The notes under the pieces: model-generated
What the model saw: only the letters and a program-made list of their open reading frames with translations
Told to the model about the DNA's origin: nothing
Databases searched by the model: none
Shown here: piece by piece, positions 1 through 9,319 of the stretch
Layout: every line of letters starts with the position of its first letter
Position numbering within the stretch: the first letter of the stretch is position 1
Assembly (NCBI RefSeq): GCF_009938015.1
Contig: NZ_AP021884.1
Coordinates: forward strand, 2,544,585-2,608,584
Length of the DNA stretch: 64,000 bases
From: Sulfuriferula plumbiphila
GTDB lineage: Bacteria; Pseudomonadota; Gammaproteobacteria; Burkholderiales; Sulfuriferulaceae
Reading direction: 5' to 3'
Made by a program: the position numbers and the translations under genes

Positions 1-738
1 GAAGCCTTCTTCGACATCCCGCTGTACCGCGAATTTGCCCAACTCGAAGACTATGCCCGCCTGCCTGACGAGAGCACCATCCTGCGCTTTCGCCACCGGC
101 TCGAGCACCACCAGCTGGCCGAACAGATTCTCGCCACCGTCAATCAGCTGCTGATCCAGCAAGGCCTGCTGCTCAAAGTCGGCAGCGTGGTGGACGCCAC
201 CCTGATCCCGGCGCCCACCTCGACCAAGAACAAAGACAAGACCCGCGACCCCGAAATGCATTCCAGCAAAAAAGGCAATCAATGGTACTTCGGCATGAAA
301 GCCCACATTGGTGCGGATGCCGATTCCGGACTGGTGCATACCGTGCGCGGCACGGCTGGCCATGTGCATGACGTGATCGAAGCCAATGGGCTGTTGCATG
401 GCGAGGAAACAGAAGTGTATGGCGATGCCGGTTACCAGGGTGCCGCCAAACGCCCGGACGCCAAAGCGAGTATCAACTGGCACATCGCCATGCGCCCGGG
501 CAAGCGCCGGGCGCTGGACAAGGACAAACCCATTGATGCATTGATCGACCAGTTGGAGAAACTCAAGGCGGGTATCCGCGCCAAGGTAGAGCACCCGTTC
601 CGGGTGATCAAGCGCCAGTTCGGATTCGCCAAGGTGCGCTACAAAGGATTGAAGAAGAATACGGCCCAGCTCATCACCCTGTTTGCGCTATCCAATCTGT
701 GGATGGCGCGGCACAAACTGATGGCACTACCGGGATGA
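1..738 (+). CDS. IS5-family transposase (5' end outside window)
   Basis: DDE transposase of the IS5 family that cuts and joins the ends of its own element. The frame is open from the first base, so the N-terminus lies outside the window. The three acidic residues of the catalytic triad fit VDATLIP, VYGDAGYQG and KVEHPFRVIKRQFGF, in the order and spacing expected of the IS5 subgroup. The C-terminus (LSNLWMARHKL) is normal and there is no frameshift in the visible part. An internal ATG at 187 exists but is not the real start, because conserved sequence continues upstream of it. Confidence 0.88.
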   Translation, partial: EAFFDIPLYREFAQLEDYARLPDESTILRFRHRLEHHQLAEQILATVNQLLIQQGLLLKVGSVVDATLIPAPTSTKNKDKTRDPEMHSSKKGNQWYFGMKAHIGADADSGLVHTVRGTAGHVHDVIEANGLLHGEETEVYGDAGYQGAAKRPDAKASINWHIAMRPGKRRALDKDKPIDALIDQLEKLKAGIRAKVEHPFRVIKRQFGFAKVRYKGLKKNTAQLITLFALSNLWMARHKLMALPG

Positions 739-893
739 GTGCGCCTGGAAATCAGGAAAGCGGCCTGAACCGGGCTAAAAACTCTAAAAACAGCGCGGGA
801 ATAGGCGCTTATTAAGCATTTCGCGTGGCTGATTTGAAATTTAAAGCAGCGCCGCCTGCCGCTGCGCGGTGGATGGGGTTGTTCAGAGCATCC
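1..893 (+). mobile_element. IS5-family insertion sequence, right part only
   Basis: The window begins inside this element. It holds a transposase reading frame open from base 1 and a noncoding tail of about 155 bases. The right end is probably near 881-893, where the minus strand begins GGGATGCTCTGAACAACC, which resembles IS5-group terminal inverted repeats. It is followed by CTAG (894-897), a typical IS5-family target. The left end is outside the window, so inverted repeat and target duplication cannot be confirmed. Confidence 0.7.
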
Positions 894-1484
894 CTAGCGT
901 AACTGAGGATTTTTATCTGCCGGTTTGAAATGCTCTGGCCGATGATCCGGAATAAATCCGTCACGATTCGGCATAAGAATTTTTGCTAAATTTTCTGAGG
1001 TGATTGGATCATTATTTTTAATAATATTACCTTGTGAAAGAATATACCCGGCCAATGAATACACCTCATCATTCGTCAATGACCCTGGAGAATAAAATGG
1101 CATCGCACGCTTTATGTAGTCAAATAATGTCGTTGCATATGGCCAATAGCTTTCAACAGTCTTAATTGGCGCTTTTTTGGGATCATCATTCACCAAAGTT
1201 CCTCTTCCTCCGATCAAGCGATCGCCCAGGCCGCCTTCCAATTTTTGTCCGTGACAGGATGCACATTTTTCTTCGTAAATCTGTTTTCCATGTGCGATAG
1301 TGCCACTACCTGCCGGCAGACCTCGTCCATCTGGTAAAGGGGACACAAAATCTTTCAGATCATTTGCAGATGCGGGCTCTCCAAAATTATAGTGAATCGC
1401 GTCTGCGCTAATGGCATAGGTATTGAATGCTGATAAAGTACCAAATACAGTTACGAGTAAAAAGAGTTTAGTAGTAGTGAACAT
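894..1484 (-). CDS. periplasmic c-type cytochrome, partner of the SoxC-like sulfite dehydrogenase
   Basis: Monohaem c-type cytochrome of 196 residues, probably the electron acceptor of the molybdoenzyme encoded just upstream, as SoxD or SorB is for SoxC or SorA. It begins with a Sec signal peptide (hydrophobic residues about 6-24) and has one haem-binding CASCH motif near residue 74. The ATG at 1484 has a strong GGGGAGG ribosome site and overlaps the soxC-like gene by 17 bases, indicating one transcript. The C-terminal MPNRDGFIPD segment is typical of the family, so the protein is probably full length. The stop codon TAG lies inside the CTAG at the IS5 junction. Confidence 0.82.
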   Translation of the reverse strand: MFTTTKLFLLVTVFGTLSAFNTYAISADAIHYNFGEPASANDLKDFVSPLPDGRGLPAGSGTIAHGKQIYEEKCASCHGQKLEGGLGDRLIGGRGTLVNDDPKKAPIKTVESYWPYATTLFDYIKRAMPFYSPGSLTNDEVYSLAGYILSQGNIIKNNDPITSENLAKILMPNRDGFIPDHRPEHFKPADKNPQLR

Positions 1485-2925
1485 TGCTTACCCTCCCCTC
1501 GGTGTCAACTTTCCAGCTTTGAATTGCATTGAGATGGTAGACTGAACCAATAGGTCCATTTAAGCCGCGAATATCAATAAGTTGCCCAAGCGTTGGCTGG
1601 ACATACCCGGTTTCGTCCACGCAACGACTTTGCAAAATCGCTTCTTTGCCATTCCATACCCAAGGATAACGAAAACGCGTTTGGCAAACCGGTAGAATCG
1701 GATCTTGCAGTTGCGCTGGCTTCCATGTCCTCCCCCCGTCCGTCGACACATCGACGCGTTTAATGCGTCCACGGCCAGACCAGGCCATTCCAGTGATCTC
1801 ATAGAAACCGCGGCCGGGGAGCACCATTTCCCCGGATGGCCGCGTAATCACCGACTTAGCTTCCATAATCATGGAAAATTGCACGGCCTTGCCATTGGGA
1901 AGCAAGTCCGTATATTTTGAAGTTTCTTCGCGCGTCATAAAAGGCATATCAGCCAATTCAATTCGCCGAACCCACTTGATATGCGTGTTTCCCTCGTATC
2001 CTGGCACTATCAGGCGTAGCGGGTAGCCCTGTTCAGGACGAATCGCCTCCCCATTCTGACCATAGGCCAGGAAGCAATCTTTCATTGCCTTTTCAAGTGG
2101 GATACTTCGCGTCATTACCGAAGCGTCACCGCCTTCTACAAGCAACCATTTAGCGCCAGTCCTGACACCCACTTCGTTAAGGATGATTGACAGTGGAACT
2201 CCCGTCCACTCAGAAGTTGATACCAGGCCATGAGTACCCTGTACAGTTTTTAGCGTGGGCTTTGACCACTCTGTGAGACCATTGCCCGAGCATTCAATGA
2301 AATGAATTCGCGATATTGACGGAAAGCGTTTCACGTCTGACATCGAAAATTTCTTTGGCTGTTTCACCATGCCATGTACGAACAACTTATGCGTTGCCGG
2401 GTCAATTGTGGCGATGCCACCGTGGTCTCGCTCAAAATGCAGCCCTGACGGGGTAATGATGCCAACACCATGCTCCAATGGCGTCATTGACCAAGACGAG
2501 AAGGGTGTCTTGGTGGTAAAACGCCAACGTACCTCCGTCTCAAATTGAGAGCGAGTCCCATACCCTCCATCTTCGCCAATAGCGACTCCCTGAGTTTTCG
2601 TGGCATCTTCTGGAACTGGCCTCCATACAGCACCAGCAGGAGCCTTGTTTTCCGGAGACGGGGGGGTAGTTTGCGCTAATGCCATGCCAGCCACGCCCGA
2701 GCCGGCGAGCGCCGCCACGGAGGCGAGAAAATGCCGCCGACCTTGCGGTCGCTGTAGATGCTCAATACCTTTTGCGGACCCCGCAGACCCAACATTCGGG
2801 CTAAAATATACCGAATTGGCGCTTATCCTAGCTTTAGCCAGAAATGCCTCTTCGGCTTCAACCAAAGAAGCGATCTTTAATTTGCTTTTGGTATCATGAT
2901 CATGATCGGGTTCAAAAATAGTCAT
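1468..2925 (-). CDS. soxC: SoxC-like sulfite dehydrogenase, molybdopterin subunit
   Basis: Sulfite-oxidase-family molybdoenzyme of about 485 residues. A Tat signal (GRRHFLASVAALAGS) indicates export of the folded, cofactor-loaded protein to the periplasm. It lies behind an unusual cytoplasmic-looking extension of about 65 residues. The Mo-ligating cysteine is in FIECSGNG. The stretch around GIITPSGLHFERDHGG is characteristic of SoxC rather than plant-type sulfite oxidase, and a C-terminal dimerisation domain (VDVSTDGGRTW) is present. I chose the ATG at 2925, which lies 7 bases after AAGGGGAG. No other sox genes are nearby, so function as a free-standing sulfite or thiosulfate-derived sulfone dehydrogenase is inferred. 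Confidence 0.82.
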   Translation of the reverse strand: MTIFEPDHDHDTKSKLKIASLVEAEEAFLAKARISANSVYFSPNVGSAGSAKGIEHLQRPQGRRHFLASVAALAGSGVAGMALAQTTPPSPENKAPAGAVWRPVPEDATKTQGVAIGEDGGYGTRSQFETEVRWRFTTKTPFSSWSMTPLEHGVGIITPSGLHFERDHGGIATIDPATHKLFVHGMVKQPKKFSMSDVKRFPSISRIHFIECSGNGLTEWSKPTLKTVQGTHGLVSTSEWTGVPLSIILNEVGVRTGAKWLLVEGGDASVMTRSIPLEKAMKDCFLAYGQNGEAIRPEQGYPLRLIVPGYEGNTHIKWVRRIELADMPFMTREETSKYTDLLPNGKAVQFSMIMEAKSVITRPSGEMVLPGRGFYEITGMAWSGRGRIKRVDVSTDGGRTWKPAQLQDPILPVCQTRFRYPWVWNGKEAILQSRCVDETGYVQPTLGQLIDIRGLNGPIGSVYHLNAIQSWKVDTEGRVSNVHYY

Positions 2926-3415
2926 TTGCACACTCCCCTTCTGTTTAGCAATAGTTAGTGACGGTGGTTTTTCCTAAAAATGCCAACAAAATCAATCTAT
3001 AATTATTCAGCGTCCCGTGTGTTCATGGAGCGGACTGCAGGCGCTGCTTTTTGCTTATCGATTTGGTAGCCAACTCACTCTACCCCGCAAATTCTAACCA
3101 CCGGTTAACACATGCTTGCCCAAGCCAGCAATATATTCAAAAATTTAGCAATAATCATGCTAAATCGATTGTTTTGTTATTTATCAATTGGCTACCAATA
3201 TTCCACCTAATTTTCAGCACTAATACCGCAACAACTTGATTCAATAACCGTGACAGTTTGTCACTTCTCGGGTATCGGCTAGCCCAACACAATTCGCACG
3301 CAATGGTTATTTAAAAGACTGATTTATTTCCATTTTTGCCAATCTCCGGGGGAATTGAAGCAATCGGCATGAGAATTGCTTAAAATCATAAAATCCTTTA
3401 CTGAATAGCTTTCCC
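2926..3415. other. intergenic region between divergent soxC-like and fds operons
   Basis: About 490 bases, visibly more AT-rich than the surrounding genes, separating two divergent transcription units. It must hold both promoters. A sigma-54-type element is annotated separately. A 62-codon open frame at 3051-3239 has no recognisable homology, ribosome site or domain and is not called as a gene. Confidence 0.6.
3364..3381 (+). promoter_or_regulatory. candidate sigma-54 (RpoN) promoter of the fds operon
   Basis: CGGCATGAGAATTGCTT matches the -24/-12 consensus TGGCACG-N4-TTGCT closely. The GG (3366-3367) and GC (3378-3379) are exactly 10 bases apart. The -12 element is 36 bases upstream of the fdsG ATG, leaving a short leader. 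No convincing sigma-70 hexamers with 16-18 base spacing were found here. A sigma-54 promoter would need an enhancer-binding activator, which is not visible in this window. Confidence 0.5.
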
Positions 3416-3856
3416 ATGACCGAAGAATCCGCGCGCAGCACCGACCAGGCGGGCCTGATGCCAGCGCTCCACCGGCTGCAGGACCAATTGGGGTACCTCC
3501 CTGACCATGCCATAGCGCAACTGGCCCAAGCACACAATGTCTCTCGCGCCGAGGTGATAGGCGTGATCGGCTTCTACCACGACTTCCGCCGCACCCCGCC
3601 CGGCCGTCGGCGGCTCCAGGTGTGCCGGGCGGAATCCTGCCAGGCCATGGGCTCCGAGCGCCTGGCTGCCCACATCTGCAGGCAGCTGGGCGTGGACTTC
3701 GGTGCCACCACGGCGGATGGTGCGGTCACGTTGGAAGCGGCCTACTGCCTGGGTAACTGCGCCTGCTCACCGGCGATCATGCTGGACGGCAAGCTGTATG
3801 GACGGGTCACCGCAGAACGCCTGGATGCCCTGCTGACGGAGGAGCAGCCCGCATGA
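3416..3856 (+). CDS. fdsG: NAD-dependent formate dehydrogenase, gamma subunit
   Basis: NuoE-like [2Fe-2S] subunit (146 residues) of the soluble molybdenum formate dehydrogenase FdsABG, which oxidises formate to CO2 and reduces NAD. The cluster ligands are seen as CRAESC and, about 35 residues later, CLGNC, the C-x4-C and C-x3-C pattern of thioredoxin-fold ferredoxins. First gene of an operon; its stop overlaps the fdsB start by 4 bases (ATGA at 3853), suggesting translational coupling. The ribosome site before the ATG is poor. Confidence 0.93.
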   Translation: MTEESARSTDQAGLMPALHRLQDQLGYLPDHAIAQLAQAHNVSRAEVIGVIGFYHDFRRTPPGRRRLQVCRAESCQAMGSERLAAHICRQLGVDFGATTADGAVTLEAAYCLGNCACSPAIMLDGKLYGRVTAERLDALLTEEQPA

Positions 3857-5415
3857 CCCCCCGCATTTTCATTCCTCGCGACTCCGGTGCCGTTTCAGTG
3901 GGCGCAGAGGCTGTTGCTCGGGCAATCGTCGCCGCAGCCCAGCACCGAGGCATACTCGTGGACATCGTGCGCAATGGTTCGCGCGGTCTCTACTGGCTGG
4001 AACCGCTGGTGGAAGTGGAAGTGGCCGGACAACGTATCGGATATGGTCCGGTTGATCTCAAGGACGTGCCCGGCCTGTTCGAATGCGGTTGGTTGCAGGG
4101 GGGGGCCCATGCGCTGTATCTTGGTCCAACCGAAGACATTCCTTATCTGCAGAACCAGGCCAGGCTCACCTTCGCCCGCATCGGCATAACCGATCCCCTG
4201 TCCCTGGATGATTATCGTGCCCACGGCGGTCTCATCGGACTGGAGCGTGCTCTGGGCATGAAGGCCGAGGACATCGTCGGCGCGATAGACACAGCGGGAC
4301 TGCGCGGACGCGGCGGTGCGGGCTTCCCCACTGGCATCAAATGGCGCACGGTCATGAATACTGACGCCACTCAGAAATACATTGTCTGCAATGCCGACGA
4401 GGGCGACTCCGGCACCTTCTCCGACCGCATGCTGATGGAGGGCGATCCTTATTGCCTGATTGAGGGCATGATCATCGCTGGCCTGGCAGTGGGCGCGGAC
4501 ACCGGCTACATTTATTTGCGCTCGGAATATCCAGACGCCTGGGATGTATTGGACAACGCCATCATCAGCGCCTGCCGGGAAGGCCTGCTGGGCGATGACG
4601 TGATGGGTTCCGGCCGCCGTTTCGAGCTGCATCTGTTCAAGGGTGCCGGCGCTTACGTGTGCGGCGAGGAGACCTCGCTATTGGAGAGCATCGAGGGCAA
4701 ACGCGGTCTGGTACGCGCCAAGCCGCCGCTGCCCGCACTGAAGGGCCTGTTCGGACGCCCCACGGTGGTGAACAACGTCATCACCCTGGCCAGCGCGCCC
4801 TGGATCCTGGCGCATGGCGGTGAGGCCTACAAGGACTACGGATGGGGCCGCTCCCGCGGCACGCTGCCGTTCCAGTTGGCCGGCAATCTCAAGCACACCG
4901 GCCTGGTGGAAGTGCCGTTCGGCATCACTCTGAATGAACTGCTGTACGACTACGGGGGCGGCTCAGCCAGCGGCCGGCCACTGCGCGCGGTGCAGGTGGG
5001 CGGCCCACTGGGCGCCTATCTGCCCGCATCCCGTTTCGACTTGCCCCTGGACTACGAGGCCTTCGCCGCCGTGGGTGCCTCAGTGGGCCACGGTGGCATC
5101 GTGGCCTTCGACGACAGCGTGGACATGGCGAAAATGGCCCGCTACGCCATGGAGTTCTGCGCCATCGAATCCTGCGGCAAATGCACGCCTTGCCGAATCG
5201 GCTCCGTGCGCGGGGTAGAACTGCTCGACGGCATGATCGCGAGCCGTCCCCAAGCTGTCAACGACGACACTTTGCTGCGCGATCTTTGTCAAACCATGCT
5301 GGAAGGATCGCTTTGCGCCATGGGCGGCATGACCCCCTATCCGGTACTGTCCGCCCTCGATCACTATCCGGAAGACTTCGGCCTGGCGCCGAAACGAGAG
5401 GAGACCGCTACATGA
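3853..5415 (+). CDS. fdsB: NAD-dependent formate dehydrogenase, beta subunit (NADH/FMN binding)
   Basis: NuoF-like flavoprotein subunit of 520 residues that passes electrons from FdsA to NAD. The N-terminal 110 residues form a thioredoxin-like domain. The FMN/NADH site is seen in GLRGRGGAGFPTG, NADEGDSGTF and AYVCGEETSLLESIEG. A C-terminal [4Fe-4S] site is formed by SCGKCTPCRIG plus a cysteine about 40 residues later (LCAMGG). The length matches FdsB of Cupriavidus-type enzymes. It overlaps both fdsG and fdsA by 4 bases. Confidence 0.95.
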   Translation: MTPRIFIPRDSGAVSVGAEAVARAIVAAAQHRGILVDIVRNGSRGLYWLEPLVEVEVAGQRIGYGPVDLKDVPGLFECGWLQGGAHALYLGPTEDIPYLQNQARLTFARIGITDPLSLDDYRAHGGLIGLERALGMKAEDIVGAIDTAGLRGRGGAGFPTGIKWRTVMNTDATQKYIVCNADEGDSGTFSDRMLMEGDPYCLIEGMIIAGLAVGADTGYIYLRSEYPDAWDVLDNAIISACREGLLGDDVMGSGRRFELHLFKGAGAYVCGEETSLLESIEGKRGLVRAKPPLPALKGLFGRPTVVNNVITLASAPWILAHGGEAYKDYGWGRSRGTLPFQLAGNLKHTGLVEVPFGITLNELLYDYGGGSASGRPLRAVQVGGPLGAYLPASRFDLPLDYEAFAAVGASVGHGGIVAFDDSVDMAKMARYAMEFCAIESCGKCTPCRIGSVRGVELLDGMIASRPQAVNDDTLLRDLCQTMLEGSLCAMGGMTPYPVLSALDHYPEDFGLAPKREETAT

Positions 5416-8261
5416 GCCTGCATTCCCACAACGACCGGGGCACCCCTGCCCGCACATCCCCCCAGCAAGTCACCTTGCGCATTGATGGCATCCCCGTCAC
5501 CGTAGCGGCCGGCACTTCGGTCATGCACGCAGCCGCCGAGGCCGGCATCGATATCCCCAAACTCTGCGCCACGGAACAGCTGGAGGCTTTTGGCTCCTGC
5601 CGCCTGTGCGTGGTGGAGGTAAAGGACCGGCGCGGATACCCCGCCTCCTGCACGACGCTGGTAGATGAGGGGATGGAGGTCACCACGGAAAGTGACGCCC
5701 TGTTCCGCCTGCGCCGGGGTGTGATGGAACTGTATATCTCCGACCACCCGCTGGACTGCCTGACCTGCTCTGCCAACGGCGACTGCGAACTGCAGGACAT
5801 GGCAGGCCGGGTGGGCTTGAGAGAAGTACGCTACGCCGACGGCCACAACCACCTCTCCGAAAGCGCGGACAACTCCAACCCCTATTTCGCCTATGACCCG
5901 TCCAAGTGTATCGTTTGCTCCCGCTGTGTGCGGGCCTGTGACGAAATCCAGGGCACCTTCGCGCTGACCACCACGGAACGCGGTTTCGACAGCCGCATCG
6001 CGGCGGCCGGGGGGGACGATTTTCTGTCTTCCGAGTGCGTCTCCTGCGGTGCGTGTGTCGCGGCCTGCCCGACGGCGGCGCTGATGGACAAGTCCGTCAT
6101 CGCGTTGGGCCAGCCCCAGCGCAGTGTCACGACCACCTGCGCTTACTGCGGCGTGGGCTGTTCACTGAAGGCCGAGCTGCAGGGCGAGAAGGTGATCCGC
6201 ATGGAGCCGGATACCGCGGGCGGCGCCAATCACGGTCACGCCTGCGTCAAGGGCCGCTTCGCCTGGGGCTACGCCACCCACGCGGATCGCATCACCACAC
6301 CGATGATCCGCAAATCCATTCGCGGCCCGTGGCGCGAGGTAAGCTGGGAGGAGGCCATTGCCTACACCGCGTCCGAATTCAAGCGTTTGCAAACCCAATA
6401 CGGCGCGGAATCGATCGGTTCAATCACGTCCTCTCGCTGTACCAACGAGGAAACCTACCTGGTGCAGAAACTGACCCGCACTGCTTTCGGCACGAATAAC
6501 GTGGATACCTGCGCCCGGGTCTGTCATTCACCCACTGGTTACGGTCTCAAGCAGACCTTGGGCGAGTCCGCGGGTACCCAGGATTTCGATTCGGTGATGG
6601 AGGCTGACGTAATCCTGTTGATCGGTGCCAATCCCACCGACGGACATCCGGTGTTCGCCTCGCGCATGAAACAGCGCCTGCGTCAGGGTGCCAAACTGAT
6701 CGTCGCTGACCCCCGCGCCATCGACTTGGTGGACACCCCGCACGTGCGCGCCGCCCATCACCTGAAACTGCTGCCCGGCACCAACGTGGCCCTGGTCAAT
6801 GCGCTGGCCCACGTCATTGTCAGCGAGGGATTAGTGGACGAGGCCTTCGTGGCCGGGCGCTGCGAAGCGGAAGCCTTTGCCAAATGGAAGACTTTCATCG
6901 CCGATCCGCGCCATGCTCCCGAGGCCACCGAGGCTGTCACCGGCGTGCCGGCCAAGGAGATGCGCGCCGCCGCGCGGCTCTACGCCACCGCTCGCAACGG
7001 CGCCATCTATTACGGCCTGGGGGTCACCGAGCACAGCCAGGGCTCCACCATGGTCATGGGCATCGCCAACCTGGCCATGGCCACCGGCAACATCGGCCGG
7101 CCCGGCGTGGGTGTGAACCCGTTGCGCGGCCAGAACAACGTGCAAGGCTCGTGTGACATGGGCTCCTTCCCCCACGAGTTGCCGGGCTACCGCCACGTCT
7201 CCGACGACCTCACCCGCAAGCTGTTCGAGTCGGCCTGGGGGGTACCGCTCAGCAACGAACCGGGCTTGCGAATCCCAAACATGTTCGACGCCGCCATTGC
7301 CGGCAGCTTCAAGGGCCTGTACGTGCAGGGCGAGGACATCGCCCAGTCCGACCCCGACACCCAGCACGTCACTGCCGCCATGGAAGCGCTGGAATGCCTG
7401 GTGGTGCAGGATTTATTCCTGAACGAGACGGCCAAGTTCGCCCACGTATTCCTTCCCGGCGCCAGCTTCCTGGAGAAGGACGGCACTTTCACCAACGCCG
7501 AGCGGCGCATCTCCCGGATCAGGAAAGTGATGCGTCCTCTGGCCACTTACGCTGACTGGGAGGTGACCCAGATGCTGGCCAACGCTCTGGGCTACCCCAT
7601 GCACTATGCGCATCCGTCCGAAATCATGGACGAGATCGCCCGGCTGACGCCCACCTTCCACGGCGTGAGCTACGCCAGGCTGGACCGCCTGGGCAGCATC
7701 CAGTGGCCCTGCAACGAAGCACATCCCGAGGGCACGCCCACCATGCACGTGGAGGAATTCGTGCGCGGCAAGGGGCGCTTCATACTCACCGAGTACGTGG
7801 CCTCTGAAGAGCGCGTCAATCGCCGCTTCCCCCTGCTGCTTACCACGGGGCGCATCCTTTCCCAGTACAACGTGGGTGCCCAGACCCGGCGTACCGCCAA
7901 CACCGTGTGGCATCCGGAGGACATCCTGGAACTGCACCCGGCAGATGCTGAGGACCGGGGCATCCGGGATGGCGACTGGGTAGGCGTGCAAAGCCGCGCC
8001 GGCGAAACCGTGCTGAGAGCGAAAATCAGCGAGCGCATGCAGCCCGGCGTGGTCTACACCACCTTCCACTGGCCCGGTTCCGGGGCCAACGTGGTGACCA
8101 CCGAGAACTCCGACTGGGCCACTAACTGCCCCGAGTACAAGGTGACCGCGATACAAGTCTCACGGGTGGAGCAACCCTCAACGTGGCAGAAGGAATACGC
8201 CCGTTTCAGCGAAGAGCAGTTGGCCCTGCTGCGGCCGGTGTCCGCCCATGCGCCCGTGTGA
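5412..8261 (+). CDS. fdsA: NAD-dependent formate dehydrogenase, alpha (catalytic Mo) subunit
   Basis: Catalytic subunit of 949 residues. In order: a plant-type [2Fe-2S] ferredoxin domain (FGSCRLCVVEV), a His-Cys3 cluster (HPLDCLTCSANGDC), two 4Fe-4S sites (CIVCSRCVRAC and CVSCGACVAAC), then the DMSO-reductase-family bis-MGD domain, starting with its own CAYCGVGC cluster. The Mo ligand is the cysteine in ARVCHSPT followed by the catalytic His; it is Cys, not Sec. The frame is open further upstream, but the ATG at 5412 overlaps the fdsB stop (ATGA) and begins the conserved region, so I used it. It is the third gene of the fds operon. Confidence 0.95.
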   Translation: MSLHSHNDRGTPARTSPQQVTLRIDGIPVTVAAGTSVMHAAAEAGIDIPKLCATEQLEAFGSCRLCVVEVKDRRGYPASCTTLVDEGMEVTTESDALFRLRRGVMELYISDHPLDCLTCSANGDCELQDMAGRVGLREVRYADGHNHLSESADNSNPYFAYDPSKCIVCSRCVRACDEIQGTFALTTTERGFDSRIAAAGGDDFLSSECVSCGACVAACPTAALMDKSVIALGQPQRSVTTTCAYCGVGCSLKAELQGEKVIRMEPDTAGGANHGHACVKGRFAWGYATHADRITTPMIRKSIRGPWREVSWEEAIAYTASEFKRLQTQYGAESIGSITSSRCTNEETYLVQKLTRTAFGTNNVDTCARVCHSPTGYGLKQTLGESAGTQDFDSVMEADVILLIGANPTDGHPVFASRMKQRLRQGAKLIVADPRAIDLVDTPHVRAAHHLKLLPGTNVALVNALAHVIVSEGLVDEAFVAGRCEAEAFAKWKTFIADPRHAPEATEAVTGVPAKEMRAAARLYATARNGAIYYGLGVTEHSQGSTMVMGIANLAMATGNIGRPGVGVNPLRGQNNVQGSCDMGSFPHELPGYRHVSDDLTRKLFESAWGVPLSNEPGLRIPNMFDAAIAGSFKGLYVQGEDIAQSDPDTQHVTAAMEALECLVVQDLFLNETAKFAHVFLPGASFLEKDGTFTNAERRISRIRKVMRPLATYADWEVTQMLANALGYPMHYAHPSEIMDEIARLTPTFHGVSYARLDRLGSIQWPCNEAHPEGTPTMHVEEFVRGKGRFILTEYVASEERVNRRFPLLLTTGRILSQYNVGAQTRRTANTVWHPEDILELHPADAEDRGIRDGDWVGVQSRAGETVLRAKISERMQPGVVYTTFHWPGSGANVVTTENSDWATNCPEYKVTAIQVSRVEQPSTWQKEYARFSEEQLALLRPVSAHAPV

Positions 8262-9069
8262 CCTTCCCGAGCCAGCTTTGACCCTGCCTGCAGCCATGCT
8301 GGAAGTCGTGGTGCGGGAATCCGGCAGTGAACGCATCGATACCGTGCCGGAAGAAGTGCCGGTGGCCCTGTCTTACAACGGCATCTCTCATGCCGTCATG
8401 CTGACCAGCCCCGCGGATCTGGAAGACTTCGGCCTGGGTTTCAGCCTGAGCGAAGGCATCCTGACCCAGCCTTCTGAACTCTACGACCTGGAGCTGGAAG
8501 TCAGCGAGCATGGCGTGGTCGTACAAATGCGCGTCTCAGAGGAGCGTTTTGTCGGCCTCAAGGCGCGGCGCAGGACGCTGTCAGGACGTACCGGCTGCGG
8601 CCTGTGCGGGATAGAAAGCCTGGATCAGGTGGCTCGCCCACTGGCGCCTTTGGCCGCCGGGCAACCCATGCCCGCCGCGTCCATGCACAACGCACTGCGT
8701 CAACTCCAGCTCAACCAGCCTCTGCGTGCCAGCACTGGCGGGGTTCATGCCGCAGCCTGGGCGGACCGGGCGGGCAACCTGCTGGCGGTACGCGAGGACG
8801 TAGGACGCCACAACGCCCTGGACAAACTCATCGGCGCAATGATCCACATGGACGCAGATCCGCGACAAGGCTTTGCGCTGGTAACCAGCCGGGCCAGTTT
8901 CGAAATGGTGCAGAAGGCCGCCAGTGTCGGTATCCCCCTACTCGCAGCAGTTTCCGCGCCAACCGGCTACGCCATACGCCTGGCCCGGGAAACGGGGCTA
9001 ACCCTGGCCGGATTCGTGCGTTCTGACCGCCACATCCTCTACGCGCATCCCGAGCGCATCACGGAATGA
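8248..9069 (+). CDS. fdhD: formate dehydrogenase accessory sulfurtransferase FdhD/FdsC
   Basis: Needed for active formate dehydrogenase: FdhD transfers sulfur from a cysteine desulfurase to the Mo-bis-MGD cofactor before its insertion. The family CxxC is seen in GRTGCGLCGIE near residue 117, and the family motif VREDVGRHNALDKLIG is intact. About 273 residues, normal length. The start at 8248 overlaps fdsA by 14 bases; a second ATG at 8296 is possible. In Cupriavidus and Rhodobacter operons this position is called fdsC. Confidence 0.92.
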   Translation: MRPCDLPEPALTLPAAMLEVVVRESGSERIDTVPEEVPVALSYNGISHAVMLTSPADLEDFGLGFSLSEGILTQPSELYDLELEVSEHGVVVQMRVSEERFVGLKARRRTLSGRTGCGLCGIESLDQVARPLAPLAAGQPMPAASMHNALRQLQLNQPLRASTGGVHAAAWADRAGNLLAVREDVGRHNALDKLIGAMIHMDADPRQGFALVTSRASFEMVQKAASVGIPLLAAVSAPTGYAIRLARETGLTLAGFVRSDRHILYAHPERITE

Positions 9070-9076
9070 ACCCGCT

Positions 9077-9319
9077 ATGAACATCGCGAGACTGATACAC
9101 ATGGCGAACCAGATCGGTAATTTTTTTGAAACCGATCCGGATCGCACCATCGGAATGGCCGGTGTGGCCAACCATCTAACCCATTTCTGGGAACCGCGCA
9201 TGCGCAAAGCACTCATCGCCCACCTGGATACACCAGGCAAGACCGATCTAAGCCCTTTCGTCAGGGAGGCCTTGAAACTCCACCGCAAACAGCTACTGGT
9301 TGACAAGGAGCCCGCATGA
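9077..9319 (+). CDS. fdsD: formate dehydrogenase delta subunit
   Basis: Small soluble protein of 80 residues, typical of FdsD, which closes fds operons and is required for assembly or full activity of the FdsABG complex rather than catalysis. Recognised from its length, position after fdsC/fdhD, and conserved IHMANQIGNFF and HFWEPRMRKAL segments. It carries no cofactor motif. The stop overlaps the next ATG by 4 bases. Confidence 0.9.
   Translation: MNIARLIHMANQIGNFFETDPDRTIGMAGVANHLTHFWEPRMRKALIAHLDTPGKTDLSPFVREALKLHRKQLLVDKEPA

Noticed and set aside
12-186. Possible separate small gene before the ATG at 187
   Set aside because: It is the continuous upstream part of the IS5 transposase in the same frame.
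3051-3239. 62-codon open frame between soxC and fdsG
   Set aside because: No ribosome site, no recognisable family, AT-rich intergenic composition; it overlaps the promoter region of two operons.
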